This document shows, piece after piece, positions 8,138 through 16,700 of a stretch of 64,000 bases of DNA; the stretch's first letter is position 1; each line of letters begins with the position of its first letter. The stretch is taken from the NCBI RefSeq assembly GCF_041154745.1, contig NZ_AP031573.1, forward strand, positions 4,526,001 through 4,590,000, read 5' to 3'. This DNA is from Flavobacterium sp. CFS9. GTDB lineage: Bacteria; Bacteroidota; Bacteroidia; Flavobacteriales; Flavobacteriaceae. The notes below the pieces were generated by a model, which did not search any database, was not told the DNA's origin, and saw only the letters and a program-made list of their open reading frames with translations. Position numbers and translations under genes: made by a program.

Positions 8138-10201
8138 TTAGAATTTCATTTTCTGGATGCGCACGGCATTCAGAATCGCAATCAGCGATACGCCCACATC
8201 GGCAAATACGGCTTCCCACATCGTGGCCAGTCCGCCTGCTCCGAGAACGAGCACTACGCCCTTCACTACGAAAGCCAGAGTGATGTTCTGCCATACGATT
8301 TTCTTGGTCTGTCTGCCGATATTGATGGCCATGGGAATTTTTGAAGGCTTGTCGTCCTGTATCACGACATCGGCCGTTTCGATGGTCGCATCGCTTCCCA
8401 GCCCGCCCATTGCGATGCCCGCATCGCTGAGCGCAACCACAGGCGCATCGTTCACCCCGTCACCGACAAAGGCAACCGTTCCATACTGCGCCTTGATCTC
8501 CTTCACCTTGTTAACCTTGTCTTCCGGCAGAAGGTCGCCGTAGGCATTATCGATGCCCAGTTTGTCGGCTACAAATTTCACAACGCTTCCCTTGTCCCCG
8601 CTGAGCATCGTCGCTTTGATATTCAGCTTGTGCAGCAGGTCTATGGTCAGCTGCGAGTCTTCCTTGATGGTGTCCGCAATTGTGATATACCCGACATACT
8701 TTTTGTCGTAGCTTACCGCGATTGTCGTGTATACTATCGAAGCCGGATCAACATCATAGGAAATCCCGAACTTGTCCATCAGCTTGAAGTTACCCGCAAG
8801 CAGCTCCTTGCCGCCGATCACCGCCTTCAGTCCGTGGCCCGCAATTTCCTCGGTGCTTTCCAGTTTTATCGAGCTGTCAACCTCACCCACGTATTCATGG
8901 ATTGCCGTAGCAACAGGATGCGAGCTCTGGCTCTCCACCGCATTGACCATTTTCAGGATCTCATCCTTGTCAAACTCAGGCTTGAAGACAGTCTCCTGCA
9001 CTTTGAATACCCCTTCTGTCATCGTTCCGGTCTTGTCCATCACCACGTTCTGGATCGAGGCCATCACGTCAAGGAAATTGCTCCCTTTGAACAGTATCCC
9101 GTTGCGGCTCGCCGCACCGATTCCGCCGAAATAGCCCAGCGGTATGGAAATGACAAGCGCGCACGGACAGGAAATTACCAGAAAGACAAGAGCCCTGTAA
9201 AGCCAGCTGCTGAAATCATAATTGTCCGCAAAGAAATAAGGCAGAAGGCAGATTCCGATAGCCAGAAAAACCACAATAGGCGTATAGATCTTGGCAAACC
9301 TGCGGATGAACAGTTCTGTCGGAGCCTTCTGCGAGGTCGCATTCTGTACAAGTTCCAGTATTCTGCTGAGCTTGCTGTCGGTAAAGGCCGCGGTGACTTT
9401 CACCTGTGCCGCCACGTTGAGATTGATCATTCCCGCCAGGACCGCCTCGCCTTTGGATTTGGTGTCCGGCTTGCTTTCTCCTGTAAGGGCCGCCGTATTG
9501 AATGAAGCGCTGTCGGTTAAAAGCTCGCCGTCAAGGCCAAGCTTTTCCCCAGGTTTCAGCTGGATGATATCCCCTATCTGGGCCTGTTCGGCTTTGATGG
9601 TTTTCGCCTTTCCGTCTGAAATGATCGTCACTTCATCGGGCCTCTGGTCCAGAAGGCTTTTGATGTTGCGCTGTGCCCTTGATACTGCAAGGGTCTGGAA
9701 AACTTCCCCCACGGCGTAAAAAAGCATTACCGCAACCCCCTCAGGATATTCCTTAATGATGAAGGCGCCGACTGTGGCTATGCTCATCAGAAGGAATTCG
9801 GAAAATACCTCCCCTTTGGTGATGCTTTTAAAGGCATCCCTGATAACCGGAAACCCGACAATCAGATAGGCTACCAGGTACCACACGAAGCGCAGGGTGC
9901 CGGTAAACCACGGCAGTTTGATCCAGTTGTCAAAAGAAATGGCAAGAAGCAGCAGCGCCAGGGAAATTATCGAGGGAAGGAACATCTTGAATGCTCCGCC
10001 TTCCGCAGTGCTGTGGTCATGGCCGTCATCATCGCTGTGGGTATGGCTGTGCCCGTCGTCCCTGCTGTGCGCATGATTGTGGCCGTCATCGGGAGCGTGC
10101 CCCTTCAGGAGCTCCTTTGCGCCCGCGTTCACATACACCTTCTCGGTCTGCGTGCAGCAGATCTGTTTACCGTCTTTATCGTATTTATGTTTGTGTTCCA
10201 T
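8138..10201 (-). CDS. Heavy-metal P1B-type ATPase (Zn/Cd/Co/Pb type)
   Basis: 687-residue inner-membrane pump that exports divalent soft metals with ATP. It has the metal-binding CPC motif at residues 345-347 in SCPCALVISIPLG, the phosphorylation site D389 in DKTGT, a TGES actuator loop, HP in SSHPVATAI, and a hinge GDGVNDAPVVALSDAGIAMG. The canonical N-terminal ferredoxin-like HMA domain with GMTCxxC is missing; instead the first 65 residues carry ICC and a His/Asp-rich tract (HNHAHS, HSHTHS, HDHS), probably a metal-sensing or buffering tail. Runs with MgtC, bestrophin, Fur-family and RND efflux genes on the same strand. Confidence 0.95.
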   Translation of the reverse strand: MEHKHKYDKDGKQICCTQTEKVYVNAGAKELLKGHAPDDGHNHAHSRDDGHSHTHSDDDGHDHSTAEGGAFKMFLPSIISLALLLLAISFDNWIKLPWFTGTLRFVWYLVAYLIVGFPVIRDAFKSITKGEVFSEFLLMSIATVGAFIIKEYPEGVAVMLFYAVGEVFQTLAVSRAQRNIKSLLDQRPDEVTIISDGKAKTIKAEQAQIGDIIQLKPGEKLGLDGELLTDSASFNTAALTGESKPDTKSKGEAVLAGMINLNVAAQVKVTAAFTDSKLSRILELVQNATSQKAPTELFIRRFAKIYTPIVVFLAIGICLLPYFFADNYDFSSWLYRALVFLVISCPCALVISIPLGYFGGIGAASRNGILFKGSNFLDVMASIQNVVMDKTGTMTEGVFKVQETVFKPEFDKDEILKMVNAVESQSSHPVATAIHEYVGEVDSSIKLESTEEIAGHGLKAVIGGKELLAGNFKLMDKFGISYDVDPASIVYTTIAVSYDKKYVGYITIADTIKEDSQLTIDLLHKLNIKATMLSGDKGSVVKFVADKLGIDNAYGDLLPEDKVNKVKEIKAQYGTVAFVGDGVNDAPVVALSDAGIAMGGLGSDATIETADVVIQDDKPSKIPMAINIGRQTKKIVWQNITLAFVVKGVVLVLGAGGLATMWEAVFADVGVSLIAILNAVRIQKMKF

Positions 10202-10282
10202 GATATATAATTTATAAGGTTAAAAAATTCGGCACCATTCTGCTGTCAGCGTCCAAGTGCCGATAAAAGGCAGTCCATTGGT

Positions 10283-10738
10283 TTAGTTAGTCCTTTTTTT
10301 ACTCTTAATTAATCTATCGACCAGTCTTCTGTACCATGAAAAATGGTTTATGCTGAAAATCAGTAGTATGATGAATGTTGCCGAAACGGCTATTACCAGC
10401 ATATCCAGTGCTACGGCCATTCCCACCGCCGATGTGGTCCAAAGGCCCGCGGCGGTTGTGATGCCTTTAGGAAGATTCCGCTGGTCCCTGAAGATTATTC
10501 CCGCACCTATGAATCCAAGCCCGGTCGCAATGGCGGCAAGCATCCTGGCTACAGCCGAGACATCTTCCGTAAGATGGCCCGCAATGGAAACAAACAGGCA
10601 GGAAGCCGCGCAGATGCAGGCAAAGGTCCTCAGTCCCGTGTTCTGCTGCTCCCTTTCCCTTTCCAGACCGATAATCCCGCCCAGGAAAGCGGCCAGAACC
10701 AGTTTGGCAGACATATATAGTTCAACTTGGATATCCAT
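10283..10738 (-). CDS. MgtC/SapB-family membrane protein
   Basis: 151 residues from the ATG at 10738 (MDIQVELYMSAKLVLAAFLG). Four to five transmembrane helices with the MgtC_SapB signature: FLGGIIGLEREREQQNTGLR, then GLGFIGAGIIFRD and KGITTAAGLWTTSAVGMAV. Members affect magnesium and membrane-potential homeostasis. This start was chosen because the longer frame would run into the upstream bestrophin-like gene (ends 10767), leaving a normal 28-base gap. The long cytoplasmic C-terminal domain of MgtC itself is absent; this is the short YhiD/SapB form. Confidence 0.9.
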   Translation of the reverse strand: MDIQVELYMSAKLVLAAFLGGIIGLEREREQQNTGLRTFACICAASCLFVSIAGHLTEDVSAVARMLAAIATGLGFIGAGIIFRDQRNLPKGITTAAGLWTTSAVGMAVALDMLVIAVSATFIILLIFSINHFSWYRRLVDRLIKSKKRTN

Positions 10739-10766
10739 CAGATAAGATTTTTGGCGGCTGAGCGGC

Positions 10767-11648
10767 CTACATCTCGTAGTACAGCCTATTTTTAGGCTTC
10801 TCAGGAATATCCTTCGCACCGGTCATCTCAAGGAGGTTGATCTCGATGGTCAGTGCAAGCGAGGTCATAGGGGTATCCACCGGCGTGTTCTCAAAGGGAT
10901 CCTGCATGATGATGGCAGTTGATTCAATTGCAATGAACAGCAGCGGAATCAGAATGGTCAGCAGCAGTTCAACAGCCAGCTGCGAGTCCTCAAGACCGAA
11001 GGGAAGTATCGCGGCAAAGACATAGATCAGCGTGTGCACCAGCAGGCTGTATGACTTTGGAAAAACAGTATTTTTGATCCGTTCGCATTTTCCCATGTGG
11101 TCGCAGAGGCGCGATATGGTCTCATTGAGCTGCACGGTCTTGAAATCCGTTATAATGCCCTTATGCTCCATTTCGGCTACATCCTGCGAGTGCCTGTCCA
11201 GCAGCGCGTTGGGAATGTTTGCCCCCGCCACGTTATGGAATTTCAGGTAGGCTTCCACCTTTGGGCTGAAGGGCTGGCGGCGCAGCGCCTCCCCAAGGGC
11301 ATATACCCAGATGATCTGCCTTTCGGCAAACTGCTCTGAAAAATGCCTGTTTTCTTTCGAAGCGGACTGCATGACCTGTCTGATAAGGGTGCGCGAATCG
11401 TTTACGATCGCCCCCCATACCATTCTGGCTTCCCACCATCTCTCATAGGACTGCGCCGTCCTGAAGGCCAGCAGCAGCGAAACTGCGGTTCCTACCAGTG
11501 CGGGGATGCTCAGGGGAAGCGAGACTTTCCTGAACACCGGAAGCATATCCAGCATCCCGATAGCCGCGGCAAAAATGACAATGAGAATGATCTGGGATCT
11601 GATTTCCCTGACAAAGTACAGCACTGATATTTTACGGTTTAGAAGCAT
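10767..11648 (-). CDS. Bestrophin-family ion channel
   Basis: 293-residue membrane protein of the bestrophin/YneE (UPF0187) family, pentameric ion channels. Family hallmarks: four membrane segments and the conserved stretch LLAFRTAQSYERWWEARMVW in the N-terminal third, then PFGLEDSQLAVELLLT and FENTPVDTPMTSLALTIEIN near the C-terminus. Sits between the MgtC-like and Fur-family genes, pointing to ion homeostasis; the ion conducted cannot be told from sequence. Confidence 0.9.
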   Translation of the reverse strand: MLLNRKISVLYFVREIRSQIILIVIFAAAIGMLDMLPVFRKVSLPLSIPALVGTAVSLLLAFRTAQSYERWWEARMVWGAIVNDSRTLIRQVMQSASKENRHFSEQFAERQIIWVYALGEALRRQPFSPKVEAYLKFHNVAGANIPNALLDRHSQDVAEMEHKGIITDFKTVQLNETISRLCDHMGKCERIKNTVFPKSYSLLVHTLIYVFAAILPFGLEDSQLAVELLLTILIPLLFIAIESTAIIMQDPFENTPVDTPMTSLALTIEINLLEMTGAKDIPEKPKNRLYYEM

Positions 11649-11701
11649 ATTTTAAAATTAAGATTTTACATTTATCCTTTATTCCCATTATATGATCTGA
11701 A

Positions 11702-12118
11702 TTATTTCGCAGTTAGGCATTTCTCGCAGATTCCTTTGGCCAGAATCTGGATCTCATCGATCTGAAGGCTGCCCGAGAGGCTTTCCGGAAGCATGATCTC
11801 TTCGCGGCAGGTAGTCTGCCCGCACCTCCTGCAGTAGAAATGGAGATGCCTGTCATTATGCTCTTCCTCTTCGCATGAATCGGCGCATAAGCGGTACCTG
11901 GCCTGGCTGTCGTCCATAATCTTATGCACGAGCCCTTTTTCCAGAAATGTCTGAAGCGTCCTGTAGATGGTCACCTTATCGGCCTTGTGGAAATACTTCT
12001 CGATCTCCGCAAGCGATAATGCCGCCGTGAGGGTTTCCATATACTCGTAGATCAGAATGCGCATCGTGGTAGGCCGTATGCTTTTGCCGTTAAAGGCTTC
12101 TTCTGTCGTTTTCTTCAT
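11702..12118 (-). CDS. Fur-family transcriptional regulator
   Basis: 138 residues. N-terminal winged helix (about 10-85: TTMRILIYEYMETL, LSLAEIEKYF, KVTIYRTLQTFLEKGLVHKI) and C-terminal dimerisation/metal domain with an acid/His cluster (EEEEHNDRHLHFYC) and two Cys pairs (C-x2-C in YCRRC and CEKC) that would hold structural zinc. Layout is that of Fur/Zur; a zinc-sensing role is favoured by the neighbouring Zn-type ATPase and RND pump but is not proven. A 7-1-7 palindrome of the right shape for a Fur-family box lies upstream of the pump operon at 18594-18608. Confidence 0.88.
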   Translation of the reverse strand: MKKTTEEAFNGKSIRPTTMRILIYEYMETLTAALSLAEIEKYFHKADKVTIYRTLQTFLEKGLVHKIMDDSQARYRLCADSCEEEEHNDRHLHFYCRRCGQTTCREEIMLPESLSGSLQIDEIQILAKGICEKCLTAK

Positions 12119-12274
12119 ATAATTTTTACATTAAAAATAAAACCGGCAACAAGACCTATCTGTTAGGCAGTTACAGTAAATTTACGAAGCTTATTCTTAA
12201 TTTCCGCGTTCGCAGCTTACTTTTTTAGCAGGCAGATACTTCATAATCGGCCTTTATTGCCGGCATATTTTAAA

Positions 12275-12387
12275 TTAATGCAGGTTTTCCTGTCCGAGAC
12301 CATGAAATAGAGATTAAAGGGGGTGAATCCCTATTCCCTGGCTTAATCACAGGCAAACACTTACTGTCGGACAGGAATCTGCATTAA
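12275..12387. repeat. Long imperfect inverted repeat in the Fur-pump gap
   Basis: Left arm TTAATGCAGG...CCTGTCCGA (12275-12297) is the inverse of right arm TCGGACAGG...CTGCATTAA (12367-12387), with about 70 bases between. It lies between the adaptor stop (12402) and the Fur-family start (12118). It could be a small non-autonomous element with terminal inverted repeats or a large mRNA hairpin. No target duplication was seen. Confidence 0.5.
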
Positions 12388-12401
12388 ATCCTTAGTGTCT
12401 C

Positions 12402-13691
12402 TTAATGTTCGTGGCCTCCGGAATTGCTCAGTTTGGCATTTACGAAAAAGGTTCCCTTGGTCACAATCCTGCTTCCCGCAGGTATTTCCTTCACAGGCGT
12501 AACGGCTGTATATCCCACTTCCGAAACTCCTTTTGTCACTTCCACTTTTTCAAAGTTCATGCTTGCCGCATCGATTTTCTTTTCCTCTGCAGGACTGTGC
12601 TTTTCGCCCTCTTCGGTGCCTCCCTCAGCTTCCGCCTCCTCATGCTCCTCAGGTTTCTTGTCCGTTTTCACAAAGATGTAGAACTTCCCGTCCGCCTCGG
12701 CAATGGCACCATTTGGCACTGCAGCCGTAAGAGCGGTGCCTACGCCTACCAGCGCTGTAATGTTCATTCCGTCGATAAGTCCTGCCTTATTTCCCGTCAC
12801 GGTACAGTGAACCGCAACGCTCTTGCTCTGATTCTCAAAAGAAGAGCCGATATTGAACACCTTTGCCGTGTAGGTTGCCTCAGGGTTATTGGTCAGGGTG
12901 AAGCTTACGCTCTGCCCCACCTTTACCTTGGGAAGATCCTTCTCGAAAACCTGAAGGTCAAGGTGGATCAGCTGGTTGTCCACTATCTCCACAACAGGAG
13001 ATGAGACGTCAACATAGCTTCCGATCTTCGCAAATTCGGCGCTTACCGTGCCGGTAACCGGACTGGTAACCGTTAATGCCGCCCTTAGGTTCGCCGGGGT
13101 GATGCTTCCGGGGTTTATTCCCATAAGCTGGATCTGTTTGGCAAGCGAGGCCTTGCGTGCGCGCAGCGCATTTACCTCCGCAGTGGCATTCTGAAGATTC
13201 TTCAGGGCTCCGGCATTACCCGCCTGAAGGTCTTTCTGGCGCTGCAGCTCCTGCTCCGCATTGGTGATGCGGCTGTTGATGGTGATGTACTCCTCCTGCT
13301 GCTGCACGAACTGGGGATTCTCGATTGTTGCGATCACCTGGCCCTTGCGCACCTGGTCGCCCAGCTGCACTCTAAGGGTCTGGATAACACCTCCGTACAG
13401 AGAGGTTGCATTGGCCTTGTTATTGTTTGGAACCCTTAAGGCGCCGTTTACTTTAATCGATGCAGTCAGGTTCTTGTTCTCAATGGTTCCGAGCTGAACC
13501 CCCACCGATTTCATCTGCTCCTGGGTCAGCACCGCAATTGTGGCAGCTTCCCCTTCGCTGTGTCCCTCCTCTTTCGCTCCCTCGGCCTTTTCGGTTTTGG
13601 CTCCGCTTTCGCTTTCGCCGCTTTTTTGTCCGCAGCCTGCCAGTGAGAAAATTGCGGCCGCCGCGATTAATAATTGAATTTTGACTTTCAT
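12402..13691 (-). CDS. RND efflux periplasmic adaptor (CusB/CzcB-like lipoprotein)
   Basis: 429 residues. Signal peptide with lipobox ending FSLAGC, so lipid-anchored in the periplasm. Then a His/Glu-rich linker (KEEGHSEGE), a barrel/lipoyl half-motif (GGVIQTLRVQLGDQVRKGQV), a long alpha-hairpin with QQQEEYI and QRQKDL, and the second half-motif (VTSPVTGTVSAEFAKIGSYV). The C-terminal part has an EEHEEAEAEGG tract and ends GGHEH, giving extra metal-binding sites. Links the inner-membrane RND protein to the outer-membrane channel; the downstream-reading partner is transcribed just before it with a 65-base gap. Confidence 0.93.
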   Translation of the reverse strand: MKVKIQLLIAAAAIFSLAGCGQKSGESESGAKTEKAEGAKEEGHSEGEAATIAVLTQEQMKSVGVQLGTIENKNLTASIKVNGALRVPNNNKANATSLYGGVIQTLRVQLGDQVRKGQVIATIENPQFVQQQEEYITINSRITNAEQELQRQKDLQAGNAGALKNLQNATAEVNALRARKASLAKQIQLMGINPGSITPANLRAALTVTSPVTGTVSAEFAKIGSYVDVSSPVVEIVDNQLIHLDLQVFEKDLPKVKVGQSVSFTLTNNPEATYTAKVFNIGSSFENQSKSVAVHCTVTGNKAGLIDGMNITALVGVGTALTAAVPNGAIAEADGKFYIFVKTDKKPEEHEEAEAEGGTEEGEKHSPAEEKKIDAASMNFEKVEVTKGVSEVGYTAVTPVKEIPAGSRIVTKGTFFVNAKLSNSGGHEH

Positions 13692-13756
13692 GAATGCTCT
13701 ATATTTAGATTTATCCTGCGGAAGGGCTCTGCCGCTCCCGCAGGCTGTTATATTAT

Positions 13757-16700
13757 TTATTTATTGTTGAAATAATCAAACTGCACCGCAGACAGGTTGT
13801 ACTGGTTCAGCACATCAAGATAATTCTGGCGTATGCCTACCGCCTGGGTCAGAAACTGTCCAAGCTCGGCAAAGCTGATTTCCCCTGAGCGGTAGCTCAG
13901 CGTGGAAGCTTTGATGATATCCTCCGCCTGCTTAAGCCCTGAAGTCTCATAGAAGTTCAGCAGGGAAAGGTTTTTCTCAATTTCAGCCGCCGATGAATTC
14001 TTCTGGGTCGCCAGCAGCTGGGTCTGATAGGCAAGATTCTTTTCCTGCACTTCCTTCTCGGCCTTAGCCGCCTTTACCTTATTATGCGCCGATACGGCCC
14101 CGAAAAGCGGGAAAGATGCAGTGGCAGAAAACCCCGTGTATGGATCATTAAGCCCATAAAGCTTCTGGCTGAAAACCCTTCCGGACAGCTCAGGCATATT
14201 GCTGTTTCTCATTACTGAAACATTTGACGACGCAATCTTCACATTCTGCTCCTGCAGGGTAAGCAGGGGATGCTTCCCGCCGCTTTCGGTAAAGCTCACT
14301 TCCGCCTTTCCAAGCGGGGCTTCCACAGGAAGCAGCCACTCATTCAGGTTCATAAGCATCATCAGCTGTTGCTGCTGCACGGTCATGTCTTTCTTGTTCT
14401 GCTCTGAAAAAGCTTTCAATTCCAGAAGTTTGGCCTCTGCGGCAATCCTGTCCAGCTGCGCCACATCACCGGCCTTCAGGCGCACTTCGGCAGTTTTTGC
14501 TAGCTGGGTATAGATGCTGTCCAGACGCTGGTACAGAAGCTGCTTGTCCTGAAGGTACCACAGCTTGTAGTAGGCCGTTCGCACATCCCTTTTGATTGTG
14601 GCGTTTAAAAGCACCGTATTGAGCTGGCTGTACTGGAGCTGGTTTTTGAAATAGCTTTTTCTTGCGGCATAAAGCCCCGGCCATGCAAAACTCTGCGAGA
14701 TACCGATTTTCAGAATCCCTGTCCTGTCAGACGGCCTCAAATCCTCGTTCTCCGCGAAGACTCCCGTTTTAGGGATGTCTAAGGCTGTCTTCACATTCAG
14801 CCCGGCCGCCTGGATTTCGGATTTATTGATATCCAGCTGCTGATTGCTCTGCAGGGCAGTTTCCACAGCCTTCTCGATCGGGATGCGCTGCTGCGCATTT
14901 GCTGATCCCAGACCTGCAATGAAAAGGACAATGATGGCAGTTGTATTTCTCAATTTAAATTTTCCTTTAAAGTCAAACTTTGTATTAAAAATGATATAAA
15001 GAAGGGGAAGAACGAAAAGCGTAAGGAACGTTGCGGTTACAAGACCTCCGATTACAACGGTGGCAAGCGGCTTCTGCACCTCGGCACCAGCGCTGCTGCT
15101 GATGGCCATCGGCAGGAATCCCAATGAAGCCACCATCGCGGTCATAAGCACCGGACGAAGCCTTGTGATGGTTCCTTCTTTCACCCTTTCAAAAATGTTG
15201 TCCATACCCTCTTTTTCAAGCTGGTTGAATGTTCCGATGAGCACGATTCCATTTAGAACCGCCACCCCGAATAATGCGATAAATCCGATTCCGGCACTGA
15301 TGCTGAAAGGCATGCCCCTAAGCATAAGGGCAAATATGCCCCCAATGGCGCTCATTGGAATCGCAGTGAAGATCAGCGTAGCCTGCTTGAAGGAACGGAA
15401 CGTAAAATAAAGCAGACCGAAAATCAGAAGAAGCGACACCGGCACGGCAATCATAAGCCTTGCGCTGGCTGCCTGAAGATTTTCAAACTGTCCTCCATAG
15501 GTGAAATAGTATCCCGGCGGCAGCTTCACTTTTTCAGCCAGCTTTTTCTGGATGTCCTGCACTACGCTCTGGACATCGCGTCCAGCCACATTAAATCCGA
15601 TTACAATCCTTCTTTTCCCTGCTTCCCTGCTGATCTGCGCAGGTCCAAGCTTATAGTCGATTTTTGCCACCTGGGACAGAGGCACCTGAACCCCTGTGCT
15701 GGTAGGGATCATAAGGTTGCTCACATCGTCTATGCTGCTTCTGTGAACGCTGTCAAGGCGCACCACAAGGTCGAAACGTCGCTCATTTTCATAAACCTGT
15801 CCGGTGCTCTTTCCTGCAAATGCCGTGCTGACAACGTCATTCACATCCTCTATGGTAAGCCCGTAATTGGCAATTCTGGTCCTGTCATATTCGATATTGA
15901 TCTGCGGAAGGCCGCTCACTCGTTCAATCTGCGGAGAAGTCGCTCCGGGAACGCTCTGGATCACCTGCCCCACTTCTTTGGCGTACTGCGAAAGCGTGTC
16001 CAGGTTCTCACCGAAAATTTTCACGGCAACGTCCTGTCTGATTCCTGTCATAAGCTCATTGAAACGCATCTGGATTGGCTGGTTCTTCTCAAAGAACACT
16101 CCTGGAATCACTTCGAGCTTCTCCATTATGGCCTCTGCAAGTTCCGTGTAGCTCCTTCCCGACTTCCATTCCTTCTGCGGCTTTAGAACCACCATAAGAT
16201 CGGTGGCCTCAGGAGGCATAGGATCTGTAGGGACCTCTGCGGCTCCCGTCTTTCCAACCACCATTTTAACCTCGTCAAACTGCTTGATGATTCTTGAGGC
16301 CTGCATCGAGGTCTCAATGCTCTGGTTCAGCGAACTTCCCTGAGGCAGGATGCAGTGGAAAGCATAATCGCCCTCCTGCAGCTGCGGGATGAATTCTCCT
16401 CCCATTCTTGTAAAGCAGAATACGGCAATAAGGAATATGGCTACCGTTACGCCGACCACGGCATACTTGATCTCGATCACTTTAGCAAGCAGCGGCTGGT
16501 AGATATTCTGTATTCTGTTCATCATCTTATCGCTGAAAGTCTCCTTGTGCTGCGGCTTTTTAGACAAGAACAGTGCGCACATCATCGGGATGTAGGTTAG
16601 AGACAGTATCAGGGCTCCAAAGATTGCGAATCCTACGGTCTGCGCCATCGGACGGAACATTTTCCCTTCAACGCCCACAAGGGTAAGAATCGGGATATAT

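Noticed and set aside
8630-9505. 291-codon frame on + strand
   Set aside because: It is antisense to the P1B ATPase, whose motifs fill the region.
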